From Pseudomonas pergaminensis (GTDB lineage Bacteria; Pseudomonadota; Gammaproteobacteria; Pseudomonadales; Pseudomonadaceae): DNA of 64,000 nt. Numbering within the stretch: the stretch's first letter is position 1; every line of letters starts with the position of its first letter. The notes under the pieces are model-generated. The model had not been told where the DNA came from. It ran no database searches and was given only the letters and a program-made list of their open reading frames with translations. The stretch covers positions 1,488,001-1,552,000 of the forward strand of contig NZ_CP078013.2 in NCBI RefSeq assembly GCF_024112395.2. Reading direction: 5' to 3'. A program made the position numbers and the translations under genes. This document shows positions 1-9,011 of this stretch, one piece after another.

Positions 1-1004
1 AAGGCGGTGACAATCCCCACCGGCACTATCACGCCGGGCATGATCAGCTTGCTGGCAATCGACGACAGCGACAGCAGCAACGCGCCGGTCAGGGCGCTGG
101 CCGGCAACAGGAAGCGTTGATCTTCGCCCACCAGGATCCGCGCGATATGCGGACCTACCAGGCCGATAAAACCGATGGTGCCTACAAAGGCCACGGCGGT
201 GGCCGACAGCAGGCTGATGCGCAGCAACGAGAAAAACCGCAGGCGCTTCACGTCCACGCCAAAACTTTGCGCGCGGTCTTCACCCATGCGCAACAGGGTC
301 AGGCGCGGTGCGGCGGCAAAGGAAAACGGCAGCACCACCGCGACCACCAGCGCCAGGATGCCGAGCTTGTCCCAGTTGGCGCGGGTCACACTGCCCAACG
401 TCCAGAACACCAACTGTTGCAACACGTCTTCGGTGGCCACCAGTTGCAACAGGGCGACCACCGCGTTGCAACTGAACACCAGGGCGATGCCGAACAACAC
501 CAGGCTTTCTACCCCTGCGCCACGCAGGCGTGACATGGCTTGCAGCAAAAACACCGACGCCGCAGCGAAGATGAAGGCCGAGAGGGAAATCGCGGTATTG
601 GCCGACACCCACAGGGTGGTCACCGGAAACACAATCACCAATGACGCCCCCAACGCCGCCGCCGACGACACGCCGAGGGTAAACGGGCTGGCCAGCGGGT
701 TGTTGAGGATCGCCTGCATCTCGGCCCCGGCCAGCGACAGCGCGCACCCGACCAACACCGCCATCAGCGCGTAGGGCAGGCGCACGTTCCAGATGATCAC
801 CTGGTCGGTGGCGCTCAGGTGCGAGGGGTGCAGGATGCCGTCGAGCAAGGCCAGCAGGCCCATACCCGAGGGGCCGCTGGCAAGGTCCACGAGGATGGCG
901 CACGCCAGCGCCGTACCGAGCAGGCCCAGCAGCCAGGCGCGCCGCGCCAACAGGCGACGGTAGCCGTGGGTGGCGCTGGCAAGGTCGAGGGTTTGAGTGG
1001 TCAT
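1..1004 (-). CDS. FecCD-family iron-siderophore ABC transporter permease (3' end cut by window)
   Basis: Reading the minus strand from the ATG at 1004 gives MTTQTLDLASATHGYRR followed by repeated hydrophobic helices and the family signatures LAGAEMQAILNNPLASPFTLG and GFIGLVGPHIARIL. These are characteristic of BtuC/FecCD inner-membrane permeases, which carry ferric siderophores or haem across the cytoplasmic membrane as dimers. The reading frame runs off the left edge, so roughly the last few residues and any downstream ATPase gene are not visible. It follows the binding-protein gene (stop at 1161) after a 156-base gap holding a REP pair, and is probably the distal part of the same iron operon. 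Family assignment is firm; the substrate is inferred from the neighbours. Confidence 0.93.
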   Translation of the reverse strand, partial: MTTQTLDLASATHGYRRLLARRAWLLGLLGTALACAILVDLASGPSGMGLLALLDGILHPSHLSATDQVIIWNVRLPYALMAVLVGCALSLAGAEMQAILNNPLASPFTLGVSSAAALGASLVIVFPVTTLWVSANTAISLSAFIFAAASVFLLQAMSRLRGAGVESLVLFGIALVFSCNAVVALLQLVATEDVLQQLVFWTLGSVTRANWDKLGILALVVAVVLPFSFAAAPRLTLLRMGEDRAQSFGVDVKRLRFFSLLRISLLSATAVAFVGTIGFIGLVGPHIARILVGEDQRFLLPASALTGALLLSLSSIASKLIMPGVIVPVGIVTA

Positions 1005-1041
1005 TGGGCTCACACAATTTCGAAAACAATAAAGATCTAAA

Positions 1042-1131
1042 TGTGGGAGCGAGCTTGCCCGCGATAGCGGAGTGTCAGTCACTGAATGAGGTGACAGAGA
1101 CACCGCTTTCGCAGGCAAGCCAGCTCCCACA
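1042..1131. repeat. Inverted REP-like repeat pair
   Basis: TGTGGGAGCGAGCTTGCCCG on the left is matched in inverted orientation by CAGGCAAGCCAGCTCCCACA on the right, with about 40 bases between. It lies between the permease and binding-protein genes and has the same core as the other pairs in the window. Confidence 0.85.
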
Positions 1132-1160
1132 CTGACTGCATTCCAATAGGGCGATAAACG

Positions 1161-2276
1161 TTACTTGGGCTTGCTGTCGATCCAATAGGCACCCTGCAAC
1201 GGCATCCTCAGGAATTGCGCGTTGATCTGGTTCATGGTCGCCTGCGGATCCAGCTTGGCGAACAGCTCTGGGTGCACCCATTTGGCCAACGATTCAATCG
1301 CCAGCAGGTTGTACGGTGAGTTATAGAAGTCATGCCACAGGCCGTGGGCATTGCCCTCACGGATTGCACGAAGATTGGCGAATTCGGGACGCGCCAATAC
1401 CCGGTCCAGCGCCTCGTGGGCTTCATCTGCGCCAACACCCGCGCCCAAGATCAAGCCGGGCTGGCGGTTGCCGGTGGCTATATACACATCCGGGTCGGCC
1501 TTGAGCGCGTACTCGACGCTGATATCGCCCAACGCACCCGGCACCACGCCAGCGGCGATATTGCGCCCGCCGACCAGTGCGATCAGTTCGCCCATGCCAC
1601 TCTTGCCGGTGGTATGCCCCGGCGCTTGCCAAACGCCGGCCAGCAGTTCGAGGAACACACTCGGGCGCGGCCCCGCCGGCAAGGTGGCGACCGCATCGGT
1701 GATCACCTTGATGTGCTGGTCATAGAAACCCAGGAACGCCTTGGCCTGGGCTTCACGCCCCAATGCCTGGCCCAGCGCAGTCATGCTGGTGTGAGTGCCC
1801 TGCACCGGGTTGATGCGGAAGTCGACGAACACCACCGGAATGCCCGCCTTGGCCAGCACATCGGCGACCGGACTGTGTTCGGTGGGGCCGTGACCGGAAA
1901 TGCTGAACACTGCCAGGTCAGGTTTCAGCGAAAGGATTTCCTCGGCGCTGACGCTTTGTTCCGACGCTTGCCCGATCAACGGGATGTCTTTCACTGTGGG
2001 AAATTTCGCCACGTAGGCGTTGTAGGTGTGTTGGTCGAGCAGGCGCAAATCGTTCTGCCAGCCGACGATGCGCTGGAAGGGCGCGTCCTTGTCCAGCAAC
2101 GCAAACGCCGAAATCAGCCGGCCTTCACCTAGGACAACGCGCTTTACGGTGTCAGCCACTTCGACCTTGCGGCCCAGCACGTCGGTGACTTCATGGGCGG
2201 CAGCGGTTTCAGCGTGGCCAAGGACCAGGGCTCCGAACAGCACACCCAGCTTGAGCAGGTGACGGGGTTTCAACAT
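1161..2276 (-). CDS. Periplasmic iron-siderophore binding protein of an ABC transporter
   Basis: A 371-residue protein with a signal peptide (MLKPRHLLKLGVLFGALVLGHAETAAAHE) followed by the class III binding-protein fold: HEVTDVLGRKVEVADTVKRVVL, then SLKPDLAVFS and a C-terminal lobe. It should deliver iron chelate to the FecCD permease encoded just downstream. The start is set at the ATG at 2276 because CTGGAGTCC lies 6 bases upstream and the signal peptide begins there; an upstream ATG at 2312 would overlap the piuC stop and add an unsupported N-terminus. It is co-oriented with piuC and the receptor, so one transcript is likely. The exact ligand is unknown. Confidence 0.9.
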   Translation of the reverse strand: MLKPRHLLKLGVLFGALVLGHAETAAAHEVTDVLGRKVEVADTVKRVVLGEGRLISAFALLDKDAPFQRIVGWQNDLRLLDQHTYNAYVAKFPTVKDIPLIGQASEQSVSAEEILSLKPDLAVFSISGHGPTEHSPVADVLAKAGIPVVFVDFRINPVQGTHTSMTALGQALGREAQAKAFLGFYDQHIKVITDAVATLPAGPRPSVFLELLAGVWQAPGHTTGKSGMGELIALVGGRNIAAGVVPGALGDISVEYALKADPDVYIATGNRQPGLILGAGVGADEAHEALDRVLARPEFANLRAIREGNAHGLWHDFYNSPYNLLAIESLAKWVHPELFAKLDPQATMNQINAQFLRMPLQGAYWIDSKPK

Positions 2277-2304
2277 GGCAGGGACTCCAGGTGAAGGCGG
2301 CGCA

Positions 2305-2985
2305 TCAGACATCGCTCCAGCGCCGCAACAGGTTGTGATAAGCGCCGCTCAGTTGCAGCAGCGCGTGGTGGTCGGCGTGTTGGGCGGTGAGGGTCTGGAT
2401 GGCGACGTCCATGTCCAATAGCAACTGGCGCTGGCTGTCTTCGCGCACCAGGCTTTCGATCCAGAAAAAACTGGCGAGGCGCTCGCCACGCGTCACCGGG
2501 TTGATCTTGTGCAAGCTGCTGCCGGGATAGATCAGCAGGTGGCCGGCGGGCAGCTTCACCGCGTGCTCGCCGAAGGTGTCGCGGATCACCAGTTCGCCGC
2601 CGTCATAGCGGGCCGGGTCGGCCAGGAACAGGGTGGCGGAGATGTCGGTGCGCACCCGTTCGCGCACGCCCTTGAGGCCGCGAATGGCATTGTCGATATG
2701 CCAGTCGAACGCCTCGCCGCCGCTGTAGCGGTTGAACAACGGCGGGTAGATGCGCTTGGGCAAGGCGGCGGACATAAACAGCGCGTTGTCCGATAGCCGC
2801 GCCAGGATCTGTTCGCCAATGCGAATGGCCACCGGCGAATCCTGCGATAACTGCCGGTTGTTTTTCGCCATGGCCGAGCGCTGCCCGGCCGTCACCCTGC
2901 CGTCCACCCAGGGCTGATCGAGCAAGGCGGCCACGGTGGTGTCGACTTCGCTGGCACTGAGCAATGCCGGGATTTCGATCAGCAC
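2305..2985 (-). CDS. piuC: Fe(II)/2-oxoglutarate-dependent PKHD-type hydroxylase PiuC
   Basis: 226 residues, the usual length of the PiuC/YbiX family. The double-stranded beta-helix motif is visible: His96-x-Asp98 in FDWHIDNAI and the distal His159 in [11 protein letters not shown], with Arg169 (TRGER) in place for 2-oxoglutarate. Members are cytosolic non-haem iron oxygenases repeatedly found beside catecholate siderophore receptors and induced by iron limitation; their substrate is not established. The start is a GTG at 2985, only 3 bases after the receptor stop codon, which argues for translational coupling. The 3' end touches an alternative, less likely start of the binding-protein gene. 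Confidence 0.93.
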   Translation of the reverse strand: MLIEIPALLSASEVDTTVAALLDQPWVDGRVTAGQRSAMAKNNRQLSQDSPVAIRIGEQILARLSDNALFMSAALPKRIYPPLFNRYSGGEAFDWHIDNAIRGLKGVRERVRTDISATLFLADPARYDGGELVIRDTFGEHAVKLPAGHLLIYPGSSLHKINPVTRGERLASFFWIESLVREDSQRQLLLDMDVAIQTLTAQHADHHALLQLSGAYHNLLRRWSDV

Positions 2986-2988
2986 GGG

Positions 2989-5370
2989 TCAGAACTCATA
3001 GTCGACGCTGGCGGTGAGGGTGCGCCCGGCGCCTGGGATGCCGTAGAGCTGGAAGCCGTCGAGGGACGCGCCGACCTGGCTGTAATAAAACTTATTGAAC
3101 ACGTTGTTGAGGTTGAGGTTGACCGTGGTGTCCTTGTTCACCTTGTATTGCGCGGCCAGGTTGCTCAGCCAGTAGCCGGGGGCTTTTTCGTGGTCGCGGG
3201 TGTAGATCGCATACACGCCGGACGGGCCGTTGGCGTAGCTGCTGTTGTTGTTCAAGCCACCGACGTATTTATTGTCGGTGTAGCGGCGTCGACCCACGTA
3301 TTGCTCGCCGTAGCTGAGGCTCAGGGCGTCGGTGACGGCGTAGGTGGTCCACAGGTTGGCGGTCAGGTCGGGCACGTTCTTGGCTTCGGCGCCTTTGTTG
3401 ATGCCTTTGGTCTGGGTGCTCTTGAGTGCCGAAAAACCACTGTAAGCAGTCCAGCGCGGGGTGATATTGCCTTGCAGGCCCAACTCGATACCGTCGACCC
3501 GTTTGGCGGGCAGGGCGCGTACCGGAGCGGATTCGCCGTCCTGGTATTCCCAGGCATTGTCCAGTTCGGTGCGGAAGATCGCCGCCGTGACGTTGAGCCT
3601 GTCGTGGGCGATGTCCCACTTGGTGCCCAGTTCGTAGGTCTTCGATTTGGCCGGGCTGTAGTTGCTGGTAGTCGCTGCGCCGTAGATCTGGTTGTTGGTC
3701 GACGCACCCAACGCCGACGGCTGCGCCGCCTCGCTGTAGGATACATAGAGGCTGCCGTTGGGCAACGGCTTGAACACCGCGCCGACCCGACCGCTGACGG
3801 CACCGTCGGTACTGCTGATCGTGGCCTGGCCGCGCTGGCGGGTTTGCGCACGCCAGTTGTCGTAGCGCAGCGACCCCAGCACTTGCCACTGCTCGTTGAG
3901 GGTGATCGTGTCGCCCAGGTAGAGACCGGCGTTGTCGATCACCGAGCGCGGGTCGCCTTCGCCTTTGGTCACGTAGGTGCTGGCGAAGCTGTGGCTGGGG
4001 TCGTTCATGTCGAAGAGCATGTCGCCAGCCGGCACTTTGGCGTTACGTTTCAGCCCGCCGTAGGTCTCGTGATAGAACTCAAGGCCGCTGACCACCGCGT
4101 GCTGCAGGCTGCCGGTGGTGAGGTTGAAATTGAAGTCGGTCTGGTTGTCGAGGATGGTGTAGCGCTTGGACAGGCCGAAGTCGCTGCCGCGCAGGATGCC
4201 GTAGGCGGTGTTGCTGTTATTCACGTAGTCGGTGTAGGCATTCACCGTGCTGCCCGGTACTTGGCTGATAGGGCCTACACCGGTGTAGCCCAGGGTCGCA
4301 CAGCGCGTGCCGGTGCAGGTCTTCTGGCCATTGGCGTTGGCAGCGAAGAAGCGCGCCGGGGAGAGCACGGCAAAATTGTCGCTGCGTTCCCAGCGGGTCT
4401 GGTTGCGCAGGTTGGCGTCGTTCCAGTCGAAGTCATGCTCGAAGCGTGCCGTGAGCGAGGTGGTTTTGTTTTCTTGGGTATAGAGGCTGGAGTCGCCGTA
4501 CCAGTTGGAGCGTTTCACGCCCGGCATGCGGTCGCCATTTGTCCCACGCTGGATCGGCACGCCGCCGTCTGGGGTATTGGTGTCTTTCTGATAGAAGGTG
4601 TCGACGAAGAACCGCGTATCGGTGCCCAGGCCGAAGCCGAACGAGGTGGCGATGCCCCAGCGGTCATAGTCCATGTCGTCGCGCTCGGCCACCTGGTTGT
4701 AGTGCTTCATCAGGTTGATGCGCACGGCGCTGGTGTCGTTCAGCTGTTTATTGAGGTCGGCCGTGAGGCGGCGGTAGCTGTCGGTGCCGATCCCGGCCGA
4801 GACTTTGTTGGCATCGCCCAGGTGCGCTTCCTTGCTGACCAGGTTGACGCTGCCACCCACGGCAGACACCCCGGACTCGATGGACCCGGTGCCCTTGAAC
4901 ACTTCCGCCTGTTGCAGGTTGAACGTATCGGTGCGCGTCGACATGCCCGCATCGCGCACGCCGTCGACGGTCAGGCTCTGCTCGGAAGAAAATCCGCGAA
5001 TCGAAAACAGGTCGCCCCAGCCCAGGTTGCCCTCACCCGACATAAAGGTAATGCCTGGCACGTTGCGCAACACTTCCTGCAAGGTCTGCGCGTTCTGCTC
5101 CTTGAGCACCTGCTGCGGCACGATGGTCACGCTTTGCGGCGCGTCCAGCAGCGGCTGGCTGATTTTCGCCGAGGTCACCCGGTCCACTTTGAAGGTGGAA
5201 GTGGCTTCGCCATCGACCTTGATTTCCGGCAGGCTCAGCACCGAGTCGTTGGAGGTGGCCGTTGGCGCATCCGCCAAGGCAACCGGGGCAACGCTGCCGG
5301 CAGCCAACAAACCGAACATCGGTGCCAGGGTGGTGTGCAGCGTGTGGCTGCGAGGTGTGGGCAATGACAT
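2989..5370 (-). CDS. TonB-dependent siderophore receptor (PiuA/Fiu-like)
   Basis: An outer-membrane receptor of 793 residues: signal peptide (about 1-33, ending VALADA), plug domain (about 60-170, with APQSVTIVPQQVL, FSIRGFSSEQSLTVDG and the end of the plug at GSVNLVSKEA) and a 22-stranded barrel finishing in the aromatic C-terminus VDYEF. It should bind a ferric siderophore and import it with TonB energy. The immediate piuC neighbour suggests the PiuA/Fiu catecholate class, which also admits siderophore-conjugated antibiotics in P. aeruginosa. The ATG at 5370 is preferred over a TTG two codons upstream: GGAAG sits 7 bases before it. A Fur-box-like site lies just upstream. Confidence 0.92.
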   Translation of the reverse strand: MSLPTPRSHTLHTTLAPMFGLLAAGSVAPVALADAPTATSNDSVLSLPEIKVDGEATSTFKVDRVTSAKISQPLLDAPQSVTIVPQQVLKEQNAQTLQEVLRNVPGITFMSGEGNLGWGDLFSIRGFSSEQSLTVDGVRDAGMSTRTDTFNLQQAEVFKGTGSIESGVSAVGGSVNLVSKEAHLGDANKVSAGIGTDSYRRLTADLNKQLNDTSAVRINLMKHYNQVAERDDMDYDRWGIATSFGFGLGTDTRFFVDTFYQKDTNTPDGGVPIQRGTNGDRMPGVKRSNWYGDSSLYTQENKTTSLTARFEHDFDWNDANLRNQTRWERSDNFAVLSPARFFAANANGQKTCTGTRCATLGYTGVGPISQVPGSTVNAYTDYVNNSNTAYGILRGSDFGLSKRYTILDNQTDFNFNLTTGSLQHAVVSGLEFYHETYGGLKRNAKVPAGDMLFDMNDPSHSFASTYVTKGEGDPRSVIDNAGLYLGDTITLNEQWQVLGSLRYDNWRAQTRQRGQATISSTDGAVSGRVGAVFKPLPNGSLYVSYSEAAQPSALGASTNNQIYGAATTSNYSPAKSKTYELGTKWDIAHDRLNVTAAIFRTELDNAWEYQDGESAPVRALPAKRVDGIELGLQGNITPRWTAYSGFSALKSTQTKGINKGAEAKNVPDLTANLWTTYAVTDALSLSYGEQYVGRRRYTDNKYVGGLNNNSSYANGPSGVYAIYTRDHEKAPGYWLSNLAAQYKVNKDTTVNLNLNNVFNKFYYSQVGASLDGFQLYGIPGAGRTLTASVDYEF

Positions 5371-5388
5371 GGGCAACTTCCGAGTCTA

Positions 5389-5407
5389 AATTACAATTAC
5401 TCTCATT
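5389..5407 (-). promoter_or_regulatory. Fur-box-like operator
   Basis: Read on the minus strand the 19-mer AATGAGAGTAATTGTAATT matches the palindromic Fur consensus AATGATAATnATTATCATT at 14 of 18 defined positions. It begins 19 bases upstream of the receptor start, where repression by Fe-Fur would be expected. Matched by eye only. Confidence 0.6.
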
Positions 5408-5568
5408 TAGGTTCGGTAGTCTAAAGAGCGATTTCGCCTGCCATACCCCAGGTTTGTATCGCTGATGCGTGATTATGGTTTCCTACAACATTCCATTACA
5501 TTTGCGCGTGCTGCTGGCTGAACTTTCGGCTATTTGCTGCGTTTCATTGTTTTTCGGATTGACTGCCC

Positions 5569-6279
5569 ATGGCCAAGCAAGACCACCTGCTGATCGTTGA
5601 TGACGACCCGCAAATCCGCCAGTTGCTCTGCGACTACCTGAGCGATGCCGGCTTCCAGGTGTCCACTGCCGCCGACGGCAAGGAAATGCGCCGGCGCCTG
5701 GCGCTGAATGTCATCGACCTGATCGTCCTCGACCTGATGCTGCCCGGCGAAGACGGCCTGAGCCTGTGCCGCGAACTGCGGGTGAACTCAAACACGCCGG
5801 TGGTGATGCTCACGGCAAAAGGCTCGTTGATCGACCGCATCGTCGGCCTGGAAATCGGCGCCGACGACTACCTGCCCAAACCGTTTGACCCGCGTGAGCT
5901 GCTGGTGCGCATCAAGGTGGTGCTGCGTCGGGTGCAGAGCTTTCCCGACCGCGCACGCCTGGATGAAGCGCCAAGTATTCGTTTCGCCGGCTGGCAGCTC
6001 GACACGCGGGCGCGGCAATTGCTCTCGCCGGAGGGCGTGGTGGTCAGCCTCGGCAATTCAGATTACCGCGTGTTGCGCCTGCTGTTGCAGCACCCCAATC
6101 GCCCGCTGAGCCGCGATTTTCTGCTCAATCACGTGTTCGACAAGGACAGCACGCCGTTCGACCGTTCCATCGATGTGTGTGTCAGTCGCCTGCGCTCGCA
6201 ACTGCCGGCGGGTCTGATCAAGACCGTGCGCAACGAAGGCTACATGCTCACCGCCGACGACGTGGTGCTGGAATCGTGA
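5569..6279 (+). CDS. OmpR-family response regulator
   Basis: 236 residues with an N-terminal receiver domain (acidic pair in LIVDDDPQIRQ, phospho-acceptor Asp in IVLDLMLPGEDG, Thr in VVMLTAKG, Lys in YLPKPFDPREL) and a C-terminal winged-helix DNA-binding domain (about 135-232; DRSIDVCVSRLRSQL and VRNEGYML). It is the cytosolic transcription factor partner of the kinase encoded directly downstream; the two genes overlap by 4 bases (GTGA). The gene is divergent from the siderophore receptor across a 198-base region, so it may regulate that receptor, as the PirRS pair is reported to do for pirA in P. aeruginosa. That link is inference. Confidence 0.93.
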   Translation: MAKQDHLLIVDDDPQIRQLLCDYLSDAGFQVSTAADGKEMRRRLALNVIDLIVLDLMLPGEDGLSLCRELRVNSNTPVVMLTAKGSLIDRIVGLEIGADDYLPKPFDPRELLVRIKVVLRRVQSFPDRARLDEAPSIRFAGWQLDTRARQLLSPEGVVVSLGNSDYRVLRLLLQHPNRPLSRDFLLNHVFDKDSTPFDRSIDVCVSRLRSQLPAGLIKTVRNEGYMLTADDVVLES

Positions 6280-7661
6280 GACTGCTGCCGCGTTCGCTGT
6301 TCGGGCGGTTGGTGCTGATCCTGGTCAGCGGCATGCTTGCGGCGCAGGCCCTGACCAGCAGCATCTGGTACGACCGGCGCCATGGGCAGGTGCTGGAAAT
6401 CCCCGCGCGGTTGATCGCCACGCGCCTGGCCGACGTGGTACGCCTGGTGCACAGCGACCCGCAACAGTCGGACCTGCTGATCAAGCTGCTCGACACGCCG
6501 ACCTTCCGCCTGACCCTCAGCGACCAAGCCAGCAATACACCCAGCACCCTCAAGGACAGCGACCGGCCCACCGAACGGCTGATCAAGAAAGTGCTATCGG
6601 AAAAAACCGGGTACGCCCACACCCTGATCTTGTTGCGCCTGTCCCTGGTGGATGGCGATGGGCACACCGCCGGGCTGTCGACCTTGCTCGGCTCCAAGCC
6701 GGTGGTGGGGCAATTCCTGATCGACTTGCGCCTGCCCGATGGGCGCTGGTTGCAGGTGGATGCCAGCGAGGAACAGGGCTGGACCAGCACTTCGCCGCTG
6801 GACCTGTTGTTCGACTACGTCATGCGCATTTATCTGTTGCGGGTGCTGGTGCTGGTGGTGATTGCCCTGGTCGCCGTACGCCTGGCCATCCGCCCGCTCA
6901 ATGCACTGGCTAAGGCGGCCGAGGCCTTGGGCCGGGATATCCAGCGCCCGCCGTTGTCAGTGGACGGCCCCACCGAAGTGCGCCGCGCAGCCCAAGCCTT
7001 CAATGCGATGCAACAGCGGCTGATCGCCAACATTGCCGAGCGCACGCGGTTCCTTGCGGCCATTTCCCACGACCTGCGCTCACCCATCACACGCCTGCGC
7101 CTGCGCACCGAGATGCTTGAGGACAATCGCACCAAGGAGCGTTTTCGCAGCGACCTGGAGGAAATGGAGCATATGGTCTCCAGTACGCTGGATTTTGTCA
7201 GCAGCGGCGAAATCAACGAGGCGCGACAAAACATCGATATCAATGCCTTGCTGCAAAGCTTGCAGGCGGATGCGGAAGATGTGGGTGAACACGTACGGAT
7301 CGAGGGGCGTGCGAAACAGCCAATGCCGGGGTATGCCCGCAGCCTCAAGCGCTGTGTGCAGAACCTGCTGGAAAATGCGCTGCGTTATGGCACCGACGTG
7401 GTGGTGCGCATCGACGATCAGGCGGACAGCTTGAAGATTGTCATCAGCGACCGTGGCCCGGGGATTCCCCAGGAGCAACTCGAACAAGTGATGGAGCCGT
7501 TCTACCGCGTGGAGGGCTCACGCAACGCCGAGACCGGCGGGTATGGCTTGGGTTTGAGCATCGCTCACACCATCGCCAAGGCGCATGACGGGCGGTTGAG
7601 TTTGCGTAATCGGGAGGGAGACGGGCTGGAAGTGGAGTTGCAGTTCCGACGCAGATCCTGA
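6276..7661 (+). CDS. Membrane sensor histidine kinase
   Basis: 461 residues starting at the GTG that overlaps the regulator stop (GTGA), beginning VRLLPRSLFGRLVL. Layout: first membrane segment (about 10-28), a periplasmic sensor region of about 150 residues, second membrane segment (about 177-205), HAMP linker, dimerisation domain with the phospho-accepting His265 (FLAAISHDLRSP), and an ATPase domain with N box NLLENALRYG, G1 box DRGPGIP and G2 box GYGLGLSIA. It should autophosphorylate in response to a periplasmic signal and phosphorylate the upstream regulator. The sensor region resembles nothing I recognise. An in-frame GTG 99 bases earlier lies inside the regulator gene and is rejected as the start. 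Confidence 0.93.
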   Translation: MRLLPRSLFGRLVLILVSGMLAAQALTSSIWYDRRHGQVLEIPARLIATRLADVVRLVHSDPQQSDLLIKLLDTPTFRLTLSDQASNTPSTLKDSDRPTERLIKKVLSEKTGYAHTLILLRLSLVDGDGHTAGLSTLLGSKPVVGQFLIDLRLPDGRWLQVDASEEQGWTSTSPLDLLFDYVMRIYLLRVLVLVVIALVAVRLAIRPLNALAKAAEALGRDIQRPPLSVDGPTEVRRAAQAFNAMQQRLIANIAERTRFLAAISHDLRSPITRLRLRTEMLEDNRTKERFRSDLEEMEHMVSSTLDFVSSGEINEARQNIDINALLQSLQADAEDVGEHVRIEGRAKQPMPGYARSLKRCVQNLLENALRYGTDVVVRIDDQADSLKIVISDRGPGIPQEQLEQVMEPFYRVEGSRNAETGGYGLGLSIAHTIAKAHDGRLSLRNREGDGLEVELQFRRRS

Positions 7662-7683
7662 GGTTCGCGCAGGGGGTTATGTA

Positions 7684-7809
7684 GTGAGCGGGCTTGTCCC
7701 GCGCTGGGCTGCGCAGCGGCCCCATTAAGGCCGCGGCAGTATTACAGATACAACGCGTGGTCAGTTTTTAGGGCTGCTTCGCAGCCCAGCGCGGGACAAG
7801 CCCGCTCAC
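7684..7809. repeat. Long inverted repeat pair (REP-like, second type)
   Basis: The arms at about 7684-7717 and 7773-7809 read GTGAGCGGGCTTGTCCCGCG and its inverse CGCGGGACAAGCCCGCTCAC, extended inwards by a GCTGGGCTGC / GCAGCCCAGC match. This can fold into a long hairpin. It separates the convergent kinase and SEC-C genes and could end transcription from both sides. Its core differs from the GTGGGAGC repeats elsewhere in the window. Confidence 0.8.
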
Positions 7810-7837
7810 CACAACAAGCCCGTCACAGGTTGGGGCA

Positions 7838-8038
7838 TCAGGCCCCGTGGCACTTCTTGAATTTCTTCTCGCTGCCGCACGGGCAAGGATCATTGCGACC
7901 CACGTCCTTCAAGGCATTGCGCACCGGCTCCTGGTGAGCGTGGCCGCAGTTTGGGCCGTGGACATGGCCGTGGTCGTGATCATGGTGATCGTGATCGTGG
8001 TTGCAGTCAGGACCATGGACATGGGGTTGCTGAGTCAT
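7838..8038 (-). CDS. Small His-rich SEC-C motif protein
   Basis: 66 residues: a His/Asp-rich first half ([19 protein letters not shown] and a second [11 protein letters not shown]) followed by a C-terminal SEC-C zinc-binding motif, [20 protein letters not shown] motifs coordinate zinc through C-x-C-x8-C-H and are found at the end of SecA and in YchJ-like proteins. The His-rich stretch suggests extra metal binding, perhaps zinc or nickel storage or sensing; that is inference. The ATG at 8038 overlaps the TGA of the upstream lipoprotein gene, so this is the last gene of the 9509-7838 operon. Confidence 0.85.
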   Translation of the reverse strand: MTQQPHVHGPDCNHDHDHHDHDHGHVHGPNCGHAHQEPVRNALKDVGRNDPCPCGSEKKFKKCHGA

Positions 8039-8517
8039 CGATGTCGCTCCGGAATAAAATCGCCGGGGATTATCTCGCCATTGTGGTTCACCTGCACGTC
8101 ATAACCGATGAATAATCCGGTTTTCAACTCACCTTCCAGGCGATACGGCACAGGCTGGTCGGGTTTTTTCAACATCTGCACCACATCACGGATCTGCGGC
8201 CAGAGGTTGGTGCGCACCGACACGCGGAAAAACTTATGACTGCGCGGCGGTACGGTCAGCCATTCGTTGGATTCCCCCTCGGTCAGCACAAAGTCGCCCA
8301 GGCTGACTTTGTAGATCAGGCCGCGCACGGTCAGGTCGTCGTCGTTGCGGTTGTCCACGCGAAAGTACAGCTTGAACTTCTGCTCCAGCAGCTTGGCGCG
8401 CACCACCTCGACTTTCACCAGGGAGACATGAGGCGGCGGCGAATCGTCTTCGAACCACGACGCGCAACCGGTGAGGCCAAGGGTCAACGCCAGCATCAAG
8501 CTGTACATCCGGAGCAT
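8035..8517 (-). CDS. LEA-type 2 family lipoprotein
   Basis: 160 residues. The signal peptide ends in a lipobox (LGLTGCAS), so the mature protein should be lipid-anchored in the envelope. The rest is one WHy/LEA14-like beta-sandwich: [37 protein letters not shown], then [17 protein letters not shown] strands. Such domains are linked to desiccation and stress tolerance, but the bacterial role is not defined. The start at 8517 has AGGAC 9 bases upstream and places the signal peptide at the N-terminus. It sits between ychJ-like and SEC-C genes in one operon and overlaps the latter by 4 bases. Confidence 0.85.
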   Translation of the reverse strand: MLRMYSLMLALTLGLTGCASWFEDDSPPPHVSLVKVEVVRAKLLEQKFKLYFRVDNRNDDDLTVRGLIYKVSLGDFVLTEGESNEWLTVPPRSHKFFRVSVRTNLWPQIRDVVQMLKKPDQPVPYRLEGELKTGLFIGYDVQVNHNGEIIPGDFIPERHR

Positions 8518-8536
8518 GGCGTGAGTCCTGTGGTGG

Positions 8537-9007
8537 TTAGAGGTAGCTGGAACAGCACTTCTTGAATTTCTGCCCACTGCCGCACAGGCAGGCATCGTTG
8601 CGTCCGGCCTTCACCTCCACCGTCGGGTCGATGAAGTACCAGCGCCCGTCATTCTGTACGAAAGAGGACTGCTCGCGGTGGCTATGTTCACCGTTGCTGT
8701 CATGCCAGCGCGCGGTGAAGGTCACGAACGCGTGTTCCGGCTGGCCGCCGAACACCTCCGAGCTTTCCACCTCAAGGCCGAGCCAGGTGCTCTGGGCACT
8801 CCAGGCGGCGATGGCGTTGCGGTCCAGGCCCGGTTGTTGGGCGGGCAGGGTGGTGGCGACCAGGTAGTCCACCAGGCCCAGGACGTAGGCGCTGTAGCGC
8901 GAGCGCATCAACGCGGTAGCGCAGGGCGCCGGGTGCCCGGCGTGATAATGGCCGCAGCAGGCATCCAGCAGGTTGCCACTGCCGCAAGGGCAAATGGATG
9001 TACTCAT
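8537..9007 (-). CDS. YchJ-family protein with two SEC-C motifs
   Basis: 156 residues, standard length for the YchJ (UPF0225) family. An N-terminal SEC-C motif ([14 protein letters not shown]) and a C-terminal one ([13 protein letters not shown]) flank an NTF2-like central domain (residues about 25-130, [13 protein letters not shown] and [21 protein letters not shown] with conserved aromatic residues). Cytosolic, metal-binding; the function is unknown. The ATG at 9007 gives the family's normal start at the first zinc motif. It begins 5 bases after the stop codon of the DUF6231 gene, so the two are co-transcribed. Confidence 0.9.
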   Translation of the reverse strand: MSTSICPCGSGNLLDACCGHYHAGHPAPCATALMRSRYSAYVLGLVDYLVATTLPAQQPGLDRNAIAAWSAQSTWLGLEVESSEVFGGQPEHAFVTFTARWHDSNGEHSHREQSSFVQNDGRWYFIDPTVEVKAGRNDACLCGSGQKFKKCCSSYL

Positions 9008-9011
9008 CGGG

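Noticed and set aside
3148..5367. A 739-codon open frame antisense to the siderophore receptor
   Set aside because: The opposite strand encodes a clear TonB receptor with signal peptide, plug and barrel C-terminus; long antisense open frames are common in GC-rich Pseudomonas genes and this one has no recognisable domain.
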